Made by a program: the position numbers and the translations under genes. A model generated the notes under the pieces. The model was not told the DNA's origin. It was given only the letters and a program-made list of their open reading frames with translations, and searched no databases. Source: Liolophura sinensis (taxonomy: Eukaryota > Mollusca > Polyplacophora > Chitonida > Chitonidae). From it: a DNA stretch of 64,000 nucleotides. Shown piece by piece: positions 12,206-23,289 of this stretch. The DNA is taken from positions 9,499,704 to 9,563,703 of the forward strand of contig NC_088304.1 in the NCBI RefSeq assembly GCF_032854445.1, read 5' to 3'. Positions within the stretch are counted from its first letter, which is position 1. Every line of letters begins with the position of its first letter.

Positions 12206-13002
12206 GCGACAAAGAACGCGCACAAGCACAACAGTGTCAAAATAGAATTGCAAGGTCACAATCGTGTCAGAGCCAAAAGTTAAAGGTAAACTCAAAAGGA
12301 CAAATTGGTCTCTCCGCCTCACGTAAATAAATCAATACTCTGTTAGTATAGAGACACATAACACTGAGTTCTAAAGACTGCTATGTGTCCCTCAGACCAA
12401 GAGCCAACTGTTAATAAAATGCAACCTTATATCCCGAAGGATAAACAGAGTATAGATGAACAGAGATATCAAACATTTTCTTTCCTGTGTTGGACTTACT
12501 TTGTTGGTCTTAATGGCTGTATAGCACGAGAGGCTTTATCTATCCCTTATGAAGAAACATATAATGTGACATTCGTCCCAAATGGTATAGTTTAAACAAC
12601 GCTTTTGCCACGAAGTCATTGTCCCTTGATGCGGTTGTATGGATTCAGATGGCTTGGAATTGGGGCTATGAAGTCTCTCACAACATCATTATTATTGCAC
12701 GAAGTTCGACGTATGACTTCTTATTATAACTTATGTGACAAAAATGGCTTTGTGGAATGAGTTTCTCATCAAATCTGTGACAATGACCTATGACTAAGAG
12801 CCACAGTTTTCTTTGACCTCTCCCGGAATGGAGTCTTTAATACCTTTCCCCTTACAAACCCGGCAACCCGGCATAGTGGATAACTCTTAATTAACCCAAT
12901 CTATTTAATAAAGGTCGTTTCATGTATTGAATTCCATCCGTATGTTCTGTGAATCGCATGATCTCTGACAAACTGTGAATGACAAAGGGGTAGTGCCATG
13001 GA
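12206..13002. repeat. Segmental duplication D2, left copy
   Basis: 12340-12410 aligns with 16790-16855 (shared AGACACATA, CTATGTGTCCCTCAG versus CCATGTGTCCCTCAG), and ATATCAAACATTT follows in both. 12450-13002 otherwise holds no recognised feature. Confidence 0.55.
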
Positions 13003-13640
13003 GGCCTCTTTCGATTGAACTATCCATGTACATTGCTGCATTTTTTTGGGGGGGGGGGGATTTGTTTAAATATGTGCATTTATGAGCATTTGAACAAATG
13101 TAAGAGTTTAAAATGCCACAGTACTTCAATAACAGGACAAACCGGCTCGCCAGTAATATCTCATCACAGCGTTTGGGAACCGGGCACAGAACATTACAGC
13201 TCAGCCAGGCTCCCTATTCAAGCCCGCCTAATACATATATGCAGTTTCGAATTTATAGATATTTCCACTTTCATTACTTGAATGCAACAAAAGTTCCGTT
13301 GTGACTCAGAATTAATTTCATGTCAAACATTTCTATCTTTTCCTTTAATTTCTTTTTTCCAGAAAGCAAATTAACATACAAAAAGTCTCAGTAAATGAGG
13401 TTGCTGTCTATATGAACCTAAACAATCCTTTCATATTCAGGAATATTTGGTGAATATTTGGAGGCCTTTTTCGATAGAACTATTCGTGTACATTGCTGCA
13501 TTTGGGGGGGGGGGGGGGCGGGGGATTTGTTTAAATATGTGCATTTATGACCATTTGAACAAATGTAAGAATTTCCAATGCCACAGTACTTCAATAACAG
13601 GACAAACCGGCTCGCCAGTAATATCTCGTCACAGCATCGT
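13003..13640 (+). repeat. ~175-bp direct duplication with poly-G, two copies
   Basis: Copies at about 13000-13165 and 13460-13640 share GGAGGCCT.TTTCGAT, TACATTGCTGCATTT, a G-run, GATTTGTTTAAATATGTGC, and CAGTACTTCAATAACAGGAC. The spacer carries TATTTCCACTTTCATTACTTG and sequence resembling 16860-16960. Confidence 0.9.
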
Positions 13641-13914
13641 GGCTCTGTTCAGTTTTAAATCTGACCACTCATGTGTCGTGTTAAGCATCCATAACGGGAC
13701 AGACTGACCAACAGAGCTCATCTGGACTGAACTTGTCGTGCAATAAACTCATGTTATTTACCTGAAGATCGCCTGGCTGTCATTTGAGAGGACTCCGGTG
13801 ACAAATGATGGTCAATATGCATTCGTGACATGTTCTCATATCTCCCTGGGCGACTTCTTTAACGTCCCACCTGTCTCCGCACCCACGCCCCTCACCAATT
13901 ACCTGTTGTATAAT
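13641..13914 (+). repeat. D2 repeat block (copy also at 17045-17190)
   Basis: From about 13770 the sequence aligns with 17045-17190: CTGGCTGTCATT, GGACTCCGGTGACAAATGAT, CTCCCTGGGCGACTT, ACCCACGCCCCTCA, TACCTGTT. An inverted copy is at 9671-9810. Confidence 0.75.
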
Positions 13915-14030
13915 ATTCATTTATTTATTTATTTATTTGGTGTATTACGCCGTACCCAAGAATATTCCACGAAGGCGGACAGCATTATGCCAGGAAGAAG
14001 GCTGACAGAGCCGCAGGTTGCAGCAGATTG
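13915..14030 (-). mobile_element. SINE family A, 3' fragment, reversed
   Basis: Starts with the reversed tail (TTATTTATTTATTTATTTGG), then GTATTACGCCGTACCCAAGAATATTC and CAGCATTATGCCAGG. The head is missing. Confidence 0.65.
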
Positions 14031-15349
14031 ACTAGTTTTCATTCTTCACACAGCAGCAATGTTCTTTCTGCGTGACTTATGATGTATTGATTGTTCACGT
14101 CAGTTAGTTCAACACACGATATCGACCATGGCATTTTGAACGGAAGGCCTTGTTGATATTTGTGAAGTTTACGGACAGAAGATTAATCTAGGATATCCGA
14201 AGCGGAAACGGATTGACAGCGCATGACAAATATCAGTGAGTCAAACCATTTTCTCTTAATCGTCATCCATTATGAGCAGAAAACAAGTCGGCGACAGGGA
14301 ACTGAATATATTATATATCAGTGTTTTGTCAATCTTCCAGAATACAAAATACCTATTTGGAAATCACAATCTCACTGATAGTTACAAATGGACAATTGTT
14401 GTGCGTCCGCTGAATGATGGGAACATAGAGTTATTCTTGGGCGTCATTTCGTTAAGAGTTATGTTGAGAAGTTATGTTGGGCTGTTAGTGATCAAGGCTG
14501 CAAATCTAATTAGCTTGAAGTTCATTGGTGCCATGAATCCATTTACAGAAAGAAACACTTCAAAGACTGTTGGATCTTAGTGGTGAGATTTGAGAATTGC
14601 AGATAACTTGTAATTGTAACTGCCAAGTGCTGGGAGAATGGGCCGTGCATGTGCACCATTTTTTTGCACGTTAGGTATCCTGTATACCGGTAACATATTA
14701 CACAGGTACGGGAGCAAATAGTTCAGGTGATATCACATTCATTTCTCTAGGATTATACAAAACATCTGCGCTTGTTGTTCATTTTGGGACCGTGTTGTTT
14801 TCTGCGATTCATTTGAATTTGGTCGAGTCATTGACAATATTGTTTATTTTCTGGAAGTAGTCGAATTTGTCAGTGACAGCAATGCCGTTTTCTTTGTTTG
14901 GTTTTATTATAACAATGGGCTTGCCCATGCTCAGATTTTTTAACATTTTTGATATCATAATGTTGGTAGAGGAAAAAACCTTAAACACGCCTGTATTTCT
15001 GACAGATTGAAATGAGTTTCAACTTGACTATGAGCTTTGTGTCATCATGGGGAATGAGTGGATCTTGAAATTGTGCGTCTAATTCAGTTCTTGATACCAA
15101 GTATATTTTGGAAGAAATTGTATTTTATTCCCTTCCCCAGTGTCCTTATTTCGAGGAGAGATTAAAGACTAGGCGCTCCATAACAACACCATTAAAATAG
15201 TTCCTAGTGATGCCGTTTTAAGTACGGGTGTACTCTCTTACAATAATTTCCTTGCGACATCAAAGCAAGAGCTTTCATCGCAACGGATCGGTATCGTCTC
15301 TTCTATAGAACAACGCATAAAATTTTCTCTGCAGAGTTCACAATATCTG
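14031..15349. other. Unrecognised intergenic DNA
   Basis: The longest frame (14272-14580, 102 codons, ATG start) has no recognised motif and is within the length expected by chance in this window. I do not call it a gene. Confidence 0.4.
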
Positions 15350-17200
15350 CATTATGCTACAGGCGGATCACATCAATACGCCTGATTACATTTGTGGAAT
15401 TCAAAGCATGCAGAACTTTGGCGAATTGTCAAGAAAATAGATGCGACTTTCATATCAACATTGCTGCAGATGTCAGGGTTGTCGGGTTGCACGCCGTAAA
15501 GCAGTTTTGATAGGTCTAAAACGGTACATGTAATAACCAGACATACCCAGATGGTTTCTATTCTGCTTTACACTGGCAACCTTCAACGATGACCACATAC
15601 CAGTAATTCGTGAACACGTTTGAAGGGCTTTGATGAACAGTTACAAGGCTTAGAAGAACTTGGCCTTTGTCTCATTTTTCTACAGCAACGTCACATTTCG
15701 TGTCACGTCATCCGCCTAATAAATTTGTCATGTGACCCATCTACTGAATCGTCTGACAGTGAATTACTGCCAAGCTTTGGGTCTGTGTTAACTTAACATT
15801 AAATTCCGTTCCAACCATGGTGCCGGTTAACGTGTTCACTGTCACGAGTTAAGCTTTGTAGTTAACGGTTAGACTAAAACTTTATCTGGGAAAGCCTTGC
15901 AGGGTAACTGTATTCCACCACCTTTGTAAGTGTCATTGCAGTTTGGACGTATATCACACTATCGTCACAGCCTTAGATTTTCTCACCTTCTCTGACGTTT
16001 CTAACAGCACTACTTCATCTTAAACCAGAATCGCACCAGTTAAAACCAAATGACGAAGATGCCCTTACTAAAGGTTAAATTTTCACTATTTTCCAGAAAA
16101 AAATGCAAATCTTACGTTAGTAGTCTGGAGTAGTCTGTTTTTGTACTTACCAGCTATTGAACGACTGGCTACATTTATATTTAACACCCGCCGAAAGTTT
16201 TCGTTGCAAACCCTATATATCAGTCCACATTGAAGGATTTAGAGGCCAGAAAGCGGGCTGGCAATATCTTTCACGATGACTCTGTCTACGGCTGGTGTAA
16301 CAATACGAAAGTCAGACATAGACACAAGTCAGATTCGGAAAACAACAATCAAATAAATAAATAAACCGCTGCTTGAAAATGCTGAGACCAACACAAAAAA
16401 GAAAGGCAAAAGATAAGCACTACAACGAAAAAGAAAACTAAAAAACAAAGCTAAAAATCTTTCACGCAAAGCGAAAATAAAAAACAAATAAGCATTTCCA
16501 AGTGAAACAAGAACGAAAAGCAAAAAACTCTTAAAAGCAAAACAAAAAACAAAACAAAATAGATCAAGCGCTGCAATCCCAACACTCGCCACAACATTGC
16601 TGCAATATTGTGGAAGTCGCGTTAAGCCACAGTAATTCATTCAACCCAAAACAAAAAGGAAGAGCAGGGCACAAGCATTCCAAGACAATACGAAACAAGG
16701 ACAAGAACACAACCATTTCTGCGCGTAAAAGAGAAAAGCACTGCAGTCCAGTGTTTTGGCGTCATTGAGAAGCAATGTCTCTTAGTCTCCGCGTGTATAC
16801 AGACACATAGTACTACATTTTAAACAGTACCATGTGTCCCTCAGGCCTAGCATATTAACAGAAATATCAAACATTTCTATTTTAAGGGAAGAAAAATAAT
16901 AACCAAATCTCAGTAATTAATTTCATGTTCCTTTTAGATTCAGGAATATTTGGTGAATTGCGATCCAGTAAACGTCGTTGGTTGAATCTGAGCAGTTCTA
17001 TTTCGCGCTAAGCATTCATCAGGGGGTTGAGGGAAGGAGCAACATAGTTAATCTGGCTGTCATTCGTTAGGACTCCGGTGACAAATGATGCGCTCGTGAA
17101 ATTTAGACGGCGTTCTCACAACTCCCTGGGCGACTTTTACACCCCGGCTTATATCCGGTACCCACGCCCCTCATTGAGTACCTGTTCTATAAAACTCAGC
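15350..17200 (+). repeat. Segmental duplications D1 and D2, right copy
   Basis: 15360-15950 matches the candidate-gene exon 2 region and its 3' flank (8940-9500). 16080-16380 matches 9880-10310. 16640-16960 matches 12020-12450 and 13310-13460. 17045-17190 matches 13770-13910. The order is the same as on the left, but this copy is about 1.9 kb against about 5 kb, because the left copy carries SINEs, microsatellites and an extra local duplication. In the frame of the 8.6-kb candidate gene this copy has stops, e.g. a TAA in CCGTAAAGC near 15498. Confidence 0.6.
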
Positions 17201-17428
17201 GGACGAGTCACATTGAACTAAAACAAAACTGTCCTAGCAAACTGAACCGAACAAATACTGGCATTATTCTAAAACCAAGTTCTCAACTATTTTAAACTTG
17301 ATCTTATTACGTCATACGGGCTTTATATCATATAAAGCGTATTCATACCACAAAACGTGAAGATCGCCAGTTACTCGCCAGTTAACGATAAGCAGTTTTC
17401 AAACGTTACTATCACTTTTTACACATAA
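17201..17428. other. Unrecognised spacer
   Basis: Nothing supported. Confidence 0.4.
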
Positions 17429-17544
17429 GGGCCCAGTTTCACAAATTCAGCGGCGTATGACATTTTATACGTCATTATCACCGTACCATTGTCCTATATG
17501 TGCGATTATCATACATATATGACATCTTTGTGAAACGGGGCACC
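17429..17544. mobile_element. Short terminal-inverted-repeat element (MITE-like), 116 bp
   Basis: The left end GGGCCCAGTTTCACAAA is complementary, with one or two mismatches, to the right end TTTGTGAAACGGGGCACC. The interior has a weaker palindrome (ATACGTCATTATC). It is non-coding. It differs in sequence from the 6636 element, so a second family is likely. Confidence 0.7.
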
Positions 17545-18191
17545 GGCTCTTTTAAATTAAGAACCCTTGAAACCAATGAAAATTACAGGTAAATAATTCG
17601 AGAAATCATGCAATAATTAAATTAAAACTAAAACCTCTAAATCATTACATCTGCAACATGCACTAGACACGATGTCTGAACCAGTCACGCTTCCCAGTGT
17701 ACACAGGACAGCTGAAATCGTTGCAGTCTTTATTGTTATCTAATAACCTTGTAAACAACTGGAAAAGAACTTCATCGATCTCGTCCGTGCCGACCTTGTG
17801 CCGATTCAGGGCTTTTTGTCAGACCCGCTTTATCTTCTTTCAAGAGTTTTCCCCTATCGGCGACAAACGTCAAAGTTATGACAGTTTAAACTTGAGGACG
17901 TTCATAGATGAGAGCCTTGATTGCTCGAGATTCAACTTGGATTGATCATGTGAACGAAAAAAAAAATCGGAAAAAATTATGTGGATGGTAAACTATTCTC
18001 GTGGGGAAATGTCCGCATATTGTCTGATAAGGATTTTCCCAGAGCTAATCGCCTTAGACACCTGAGAAGCCAGAGACTATTTATTGACCAGCGGAATATG
18101 CAAAGATTGACGGGCATCATCGGATGTACTCACGATAAATCCCTGTGGGATCACCAGTAGGATAAGCAAACGTTAGAAAAGGGAGTCAGTT
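17545..18191. other. Unrecognised intergenic DNA
   Basis: No supported feature. Confidence 0.4.
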
Positions 18192-18525
18192 AGTAGTTTT
18201 CTATCGATGTCTGTATTGAAGTATGTAAATCATCGTGAAATAAATGAACTAAAATTAAAATTAAAATTAAACAAGCATGAAATATTTAGTTGATTTGACA
18301 CAAGCCGTGGCAACGGGTGATTTAGAAATATGTCATCAAGCGGTAGTTTTCCTTCGAAGCAGACATAGACGTTTATAAATCTTGAGGAAGTAAACAAAAC
18401 ATCAAAAAGAGAAGCTTTCATATTCTTCATGCTGTAGGCAATTCCCGTGAAATAAATGAAGAAGTAAAACTAAAATTAAACTTATATTTATTTGGTCGAC
18501 AAAATTTAGGCCGTGCCAAATAAGT
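18192..18525 (+). repeat. ~150-180 bp imperfect tandem duplication
   Basis: 18192-18342 and 18343-18525 share GTAGTTTTC, ATAAATC or GTAAATC, CGTGAAATAAATGAA, TAAAATTAAAC, ATATTTA.TTG and GGCCGTGCCAA or GCCGTGGCAA. The first copy has an expanded AAATT run. Confidence 0.65.
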
Positions 18526-19107
18526 AATAAAAATATATATTTAGTCTGTTGTTGAATAAAGGTTACTTAAATCCTTCGCAGAATAAACTTAAATTGGGCT
18601 TGACAATACTGACGCCGTCTGTGTCCCTTGTTTTATTACTTTTGTGGTCATGTGAACATTTTCATGGTATACTTAATACAGAATAAGCTTAGGCTCAATT
18701 GACAAAAGTTCACATTTACAGAATAAACTTTACAAGCGTTTAGTGTGATTTCTAATCAGAATATTGCAGTCACTAACAAATATGCATAAACTAATCAGCA
18801 TAGAGTTAAAATATACTTTGACCAAGTTTCTCCCAACATTAGTTTACTTGTTTCTGTTTACCAACAGAAGCCAAACACATCCTACGGTGTACTGAAAAAC
18901 CGAGGGTGCATTTTCAGTCACTAAACGCCATATTCTTGTTCTTGGCAGGCTTCAGCCAGTTTCATATTTTGTCACAAATTTATTGTTTACAGTGAAGCCT
19001 AGATATTATTTTAAAGACTTGAAGACTGAGTTCAAATCTCCCAAAGGTAAGTTGTTATTTTAAATGTATGTAATAAAGGATATATGCCTGGAAGGATATT
19101 TATTTCT
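18526..19107. other. Unrecognised AT-rich DNA
   Basis: Several AATAAACTT motifs recur (about 18590, 18680, 18723), but no element is defined. Confidence 0.35.
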
Positions 19108-19216
19108 ATACATCATGTCATGGGATGGTCGCGGGTTTCCCCCCGCGCTCTGCACGGTTTCCTCCCACCATTATGCTGGCCGCAGCCGTATAAAAGAAAT
19201 ATTCTTGATACCTCAT
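19108..19216 (+). mobile_element. SINE family A, 3' fragment
   Basis: Contains GGATGGTCGCGGGTTTCCCC, TTTCCTCCCACCATTATGC, and AAAGAAATATTCTTGATAC. Both the head and the A-rich tail are missing. Confidence 0.75.
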
Positions 19217-19694
19217 GTCCACTTTTCCCTTCTGATGCTCAGTGGTTAAACGACAAGGGGTAAATCCTGTGCCCTTTGATGGCCCATTATATGCTCAACA
19301 CCGTAGGGAGGAGTAACAGAATTGGGCAAGGATCCAAATTTCGCATGATTAATCTTATGTATATGGCATGTACAGGATACACACAACGTCAACAATGGAT
19401 TAACATCTAACCTGTGGCTTGAAACGGCTCGGAAATGGCGCGTGTAACTAGGCACTAACCAGGTGGGGTCATGAAATTACGATTATTGCTGGAGATTGTT
19501 ATTGCTGATATATTCCAATATTCATACACTGTCGACGGAGTGAACGTCTGAAACCCCATTAATCCCATTATTGTATAACATTTCCTAGCAGTTTGTGTCA
19601 GACATAAATAGGTATATAAAACAGAACCCCCGACAAACACGTCCCAAGGGCGTACCTCCCAAAGTAACACTCAGAGAATATTTTTATTCTAATA
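19217..19694 (+). repeat. Segmental duplication D4, left copy
   Basis: 19380-19620 aligns with 24920-25180: AACGTCAACAATGG, ACCTGTGGCT, GAAATGG.G, GAACGTCTGA or GTACGTCTGA, and CATTATTGT.TAACATT. The two copies are 5.5 kb apart in the same orientation. Confidence 0.6.
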
Positions 19695-19890
19695 CCTGAT
19701 GCAGTTGACAGTTGTACCTACACTATCACTATCGCTTTGGGAAATTGCCTTGTATTTATGGACCCTAAACGTCCAAAGAAAAAAATATGACGATTGGTAT
19801 ATGAATGTCTGTTTCGACGCTTCCGTCACTGGAAGAGTCTTAGAATGGACACTAAGATATAGCTCGCAAATCATGGCTTTCTGATACATT
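19695..19890 (+). repeat. Dispersed repeat C, copy 2
   Basis: Shares TTGCCTTGTATTTATGGACC, GACGATTGGTATATGAATG and CTGTTTCGACGCTTCCGTCA with the copies at 5150, 20690 and 62130. Both strands are open, which explains the small ORFs. Confidence 0.6.
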
Positions 19891-20606
19891 GCTGTCATTG
19901 TTGTTAGAAGGAAATGCACTTTTCAGATATTACGTCTTACGTTTGGGCATGTTAACTGAGATATTTAGTTAACTACTAAAGACACTAAAGCCGGGCAATG
20001 ATCGAAAGCAAAAAAACTGAGTCTAGTGCAATAACTGATGTGGTTGTTATATGCTCTTGTGGTAGGAAATTAAATTTATACTTATCGTAAAGAAAATCTT
20101 CATGCACTCCTTACATGGAGTTCAAAGTCACTATGGCGTCTCTTTTATTTCGACCATTGCTAAAGAGGTAGTGAAGCTCTAAATATGCGAACAGGGAACC
20201 TCCGTCAATGTAAAACCCTGCAGGGACAAAACACTATTTGCCAACAAATCATGTTTTATTCCGTGTTATTGGTTTGTTTTATGTCCATAACGGATTACGA
20301 TTAACAGGGAATAGTTTGATTCGCTGATATAAACCAGTATAATAGAACTCTCAATCTTAATCTTTTAGAAATATACCAGACTGGTCTCTAAAGAGCTTAT
20401 TTCTTATGTCCTTTGTTTGCTTCAACTATACAATATTTGTACATCACACATTGGAAAGTTTGTGAGTCACTTGTAAGATTTATTCCATCCATGACAAGTG
20501 ACAATCCAAGTAAAACTGCAAAAAAAGACCCTTGAGTACTGCGACAAACAACAATCAAATCAACAAATAAATGAACATAAATTTCGATTGGACGTAAGTG
20601 GGCTAC
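19891..20606. other. Unrecognised spacer with a SINE-tail remnant
   Basis: 20540-20580 (CGACAAACAACAATCAAATC, then AACAAATAAATG) looks like an isolated SINE tail. The rest is unassigned. Confidence 0.4.
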
Positions 20607-20790
20607 TCATTGCGTCTTTCTAACATCCTTGAAAACTGTTGATATCTTCTCTCTGCATGATTCTGTTCCAAATTCGTAGTTGATATATTTTCTGTATAGT
20701 GCCTTGGTGGTTTGGCCCTTCGATTAATAACGTTTGGTATACGGATGTCTGTTTGGACGCTTATAATGACAGATAAATGTCCCTGTGACC
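20607..20790 (+). repeat. Dispersed repeat C, copy 3
   Basis: 20607-20712 aligns with 62062-62140 (TTGCGTCTTTC.AA, CTTGAAAACT or ATTGAAAACT, CTTGGTGGTTTG), and 20725-20780 with the other copies (GGTATACGGATGTCTGTTTGG). Confidence 0.65.
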
Positions 20791-20894
20791 ATTCTAAACG
20801 GGCAAATCTTAAAATTATCACACAAATGTGCGATGCCAACAATGGGCCTGTACAACAGCTCGACGAGAGACTCGGTCAACACCGACTGAGAATT

Positions 20895-21645
20895 GTTACC
20901 AGTCACGACGTCCAGTGCAATGAAATTACAGACTCGACTCATCCGGAAAGTAAACCTCGTAAGTCTAGACACTGATTTCCGGTCTTATTTAATTAGCTTT
21001 CAAAAGCTGATGGATATTTTCTCTGTAACAGATGACGTAGAATGATTTCCAGTATGATTTGATTCAGTCACAAAATATGGCCAAGATTTCTAGTCAATGA
21101 ACAGTATTCTGATCAACCTCAGAACGAGTTGAATTATGGGATGGATTGACCTAATTTAAATCGCTGTAAATCAGACGAAAGGTACTGGGAGAAATTTAGC
21201 GGAATTCGATCGAAGATCTGGCTGCGTACAATCGTAACCCGTCACATAGACATGGGACTAGATAGATAAATTGGATGGGAAAACATGCCGAATCAAGCGT
21301 TTGGCGGAGGGGCACAAGCTTTTTCTTTGTGACTCCTTAATTAAATTTCCTCCCAGTTCATCCACGTGGCAGAGGAGCTTCCGTCTCCCAGGGGGTTTGA
21401 TATCATGTAATTACACATCATCACTGCGGCCTGGGTTGGGAGGTTAATGATTGATTTGGCCTGTGCTCCACACATCGGTTTTCAGCGAAGAGCATCCCTC
21501 TCCGTCTTAATCAAACATGTGGATAATTTACTGTTATTCATGTCAAAGTTTATTTACCGTCTCCTGTAGCCTTTCTTATGTGCTGTAACCCAGTCCAAAT
21601 TACACTTTAAAAAAACATCATGGGAATGCTTTTTCTTCAGTTTTT
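20895..21645 (+). repeat. Segmental duplication D5, left copy
   Basis: About 750 bp aligns with 28470-29265 in the same orientation. Shared blocks include GATTTGATTCAGTCACAAAA, CTGTAAATCAGACGAA, AGCGTTTGGCGGAGGGG, GGAGCTTCCGTCTCCCAGGG, and GATATCATGTAATTACACAT. The copies differ by many substitutions and small indels. The minus strand of the last blocks can be read as a short peptide end ending TWMNWEEI and a stop, with the counterpart in the other copy; see findings. Confidence 0.85.
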
Positions 21646-21761
21646 AGATCGGTCATCAGGCCGTGGTTAAATTCTGTCGTGGTTGCACAAAGCCCTAATC
21701 ATTTATTGCTGCCAAGCATTTATCGCTGCCACTAAATGTGGTTCAACTCAAGTTCTTACAC

Positions 21762-21910
21762 TGGCCCTCTGTGGCCAAGTGGTTAGCATGCTAATGCACC
21801 ACAATGACCCAATGGCCTCTTACCAATGACATTACTGTGAGCTCTAGCGCACGTTGGCGTCCTCTCCAGTCGAGCAAGAAAGCTTGACCAGCAACCTGCC
21901 GATTTTCAAG
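21762..21910 (+). mobile_element. SINE family A, 5' half
   Basis: The tRNA-like head is well preserved (TGGCCAAGTGGTTAGCATGC), then CACAATGACCCAATGGCC, TCTTACCAATG and GACCAGCAACCTGCC. The typical 3' end is absent. A separate short tail (ATAATATGGCTGAAATATTG, 22155-22175) belongs to another SINE type. Confidence 0.7.
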
Positions 21911-22363
21911 AGCTTCAATCGCAGAGACAGCATTGCAGTCGATACTTTCATTAAATCGCGGAAGGCCATTGGTCTGTATTACAAAATAAACTATTCCTTA
22001 TATACACAAACATATATATTTAAATTATATGTTGCTAAATATTTGTGGTTTTCGAACATTAACCAAAAGTTTGGTCCTTTAGCTGGTTTTAAACACGTTG
22101 CTTTATTTCAGATGTTCTCACTATCTTATCGAAAACCATTGCCTGCTCTCCATAATATGGCTGAAATATTGCCGATGTGATATTCGTAGGCAAAAAATCC
22201 GTTTTTATCTTTAGAATTCACAAATCATCATGACGTTCCGAAGGTCCATCATTTTGAATCATAGTCAAATACGACGCACGTGGAGAGGCGTTACTAGACA
22301 AGCGTCCAATGTTATGTAAACAACTGCCGTCAGCTTCTAAATTTAGCTTGCCACTTGCCACAT
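21911..22363. other. Unrecognised spacer
   Basis: Apart from the SINE-tail remnant near 22155, nothing is supported. Confidence 0.35.
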
Positions 22364-22500
22364 ATGCTGAGTTCAGGGCCTGCTGTCTGCCTCTACCTTA
22401 GAATGTTCCAGAATACGCTCAGTTCGGGGCCTGTTTGTTAACAACAAGTGTTCAAGAATTTTCTTATTCTAGAAAATTCCACCAGTCTATATAAGACCTA
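22364..22500 (+). promoter_or_regulatory. Tandem heat-shock-element enhancer with TATA box
   Basis: Three perfect three-unit heat-shock elements occur in 79 bases: GAATGTTCCAGAA (22401-22413), TTCAAGAATTTTC (22451-22463) and TTCTAGAAAATTC (22467-22479). Eight bases later comes TATATAAG (22488-22495). The first two elements sit at the ends of two related ~50-bp units (22364-22414 and 22415-22464, sharing GCT.AGTTC.GGGCCTG). Inverted GAA/TTC pentamers are the known binding site of HSF. No Hsp coding sequence follows. The arrangement fits a heat-inducible promoter, possibly the U3 of a retroelement LTR. Confidence 0.6.
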
Positions 22501-22953
22501 TGAAAGCAGGAGGAGAAAGGAGAATTATTGAGGGTTTTGGATGCTTTCGCTGTGTATTACTTTAGTAGGCCTTTTGTGCTGAATTTTGGTGTCTTTATAG
22601 CCTCTGGCTTGTTATATCATATCTCCACCGAGCACTTGTTCAGTCTGAACTTGTATATTTAATTTGTGCTCTTGTGTACACAGTGCTTATTAGTACACGG
22701 ACCCTGTCTGTGGAATTTTGTGTATATTTCGTCATACACTCAGTTATACTGTTGATTTTTTCTCTTATGAATATTGCCTGTCTGCATTTAAGCCTGTGTG
22801 GTTTTCAGCATTGTGGAATATATGCGTCCGTTTGGACTTGACACCGTTGTACATGTAAGTACTTTAGTATTTGTATAGATACTGTTATCCTTTCTTGTTA
22901 AACTTAAGTACTTTAGTATTTGTAAAGTCTTGTTATCTGTTCTTGTTAAACCT

Positions 22954-22974
22954 AATAAATTGTTGTAAAATAAA
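22954..22974 (+). terminator. Pair of poly(A) signals
   Basis: AATAAA at 22954 and 22969, followed within 30 bases by a T/G-rich stretch (TGGTTTTGGTTACTTTTTTG), as expected of a cleavage/polyadenylation site. This is about 470 bases downstream of the TATA box at 22488. Confidence 0.45.
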
Positions 22975-23075
22975 ATCTGCTGGTTTTGGTTACTTTTTTG
23001 TGCGGCTAAACTGTCGTGTATTTCGAACAAGCCATCTCTTTATAATACAGACAGTTTGGGTCGTAATAACCAAAG

Positions 23076-23289
23076 TGTAACGGTCCATACGCATAAAATA
23101 CTACAGCATAGAAAGTAAAGCAGAGCAGCGACGATAGTTTCATATACCATGTATAATACAGCCTGACATCCGTAATTCAGTGGAATTCAGTGCACATAGA
23201 ATTTGAACAATGATCGTCGGGAATTTACTGAGTAAGTAAGTGATAAATCAATATTACTTTTATTCAAATATTTCCTTCATTACTTCAAT
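23076..23289. other. Spacer with a repeat-B remnant
   Basis: 23105-23150 (ATAGAAAGTAAAGCAGAGCA, GCGACGATAG) resembles the reversed repeat B block at 37640 and 39680. Confidence 0.4.

Larger units (their letters stand above)
22312..23075 (+). mobile_element. Possible solo LTR or heat-inducible non-coding unit
   Basis: After the heat-shock-element/TATA promoter, the downstream 450 bp has no long ORF, a ~50-bp direct repeat (units starting AAGTACTTTAGTATTTGTA at about 22858 and 22908), then two poly(A) signals AATAAA (22954-22959, 22969-22974) and a T/G-rich stretch. Enhancer, TATA, short body and poly(A) signals in that order is the layout of U3-R-U5. TG...CA ends could be 22312 (TGTTATG) and 23072 (ATAACCA), but the flanking bases do not form a clear target-site duplication. 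No internal retroelement region or second LTR is present. A stand-alone heat-induced RNA gene is the alternative. Confidence 0.35.

Noticed and set aside
11887-12330. Overlapping ORFs up to 147 codons on both strands
   Set aside because: They read through a poly-G run, a SINE remnant and a 40-bp array; composition follows the repeat.
14272-14580. 102-codon ATG-initiated ORF
   Set aside because: Length is expected by chance in 64 kb on six frames; no splice, promoter or family evidence.
22401-22975. An hsp70 gene
   Set aside because: HSEs and a TATA box are present but no chaperone coding sequence follows.
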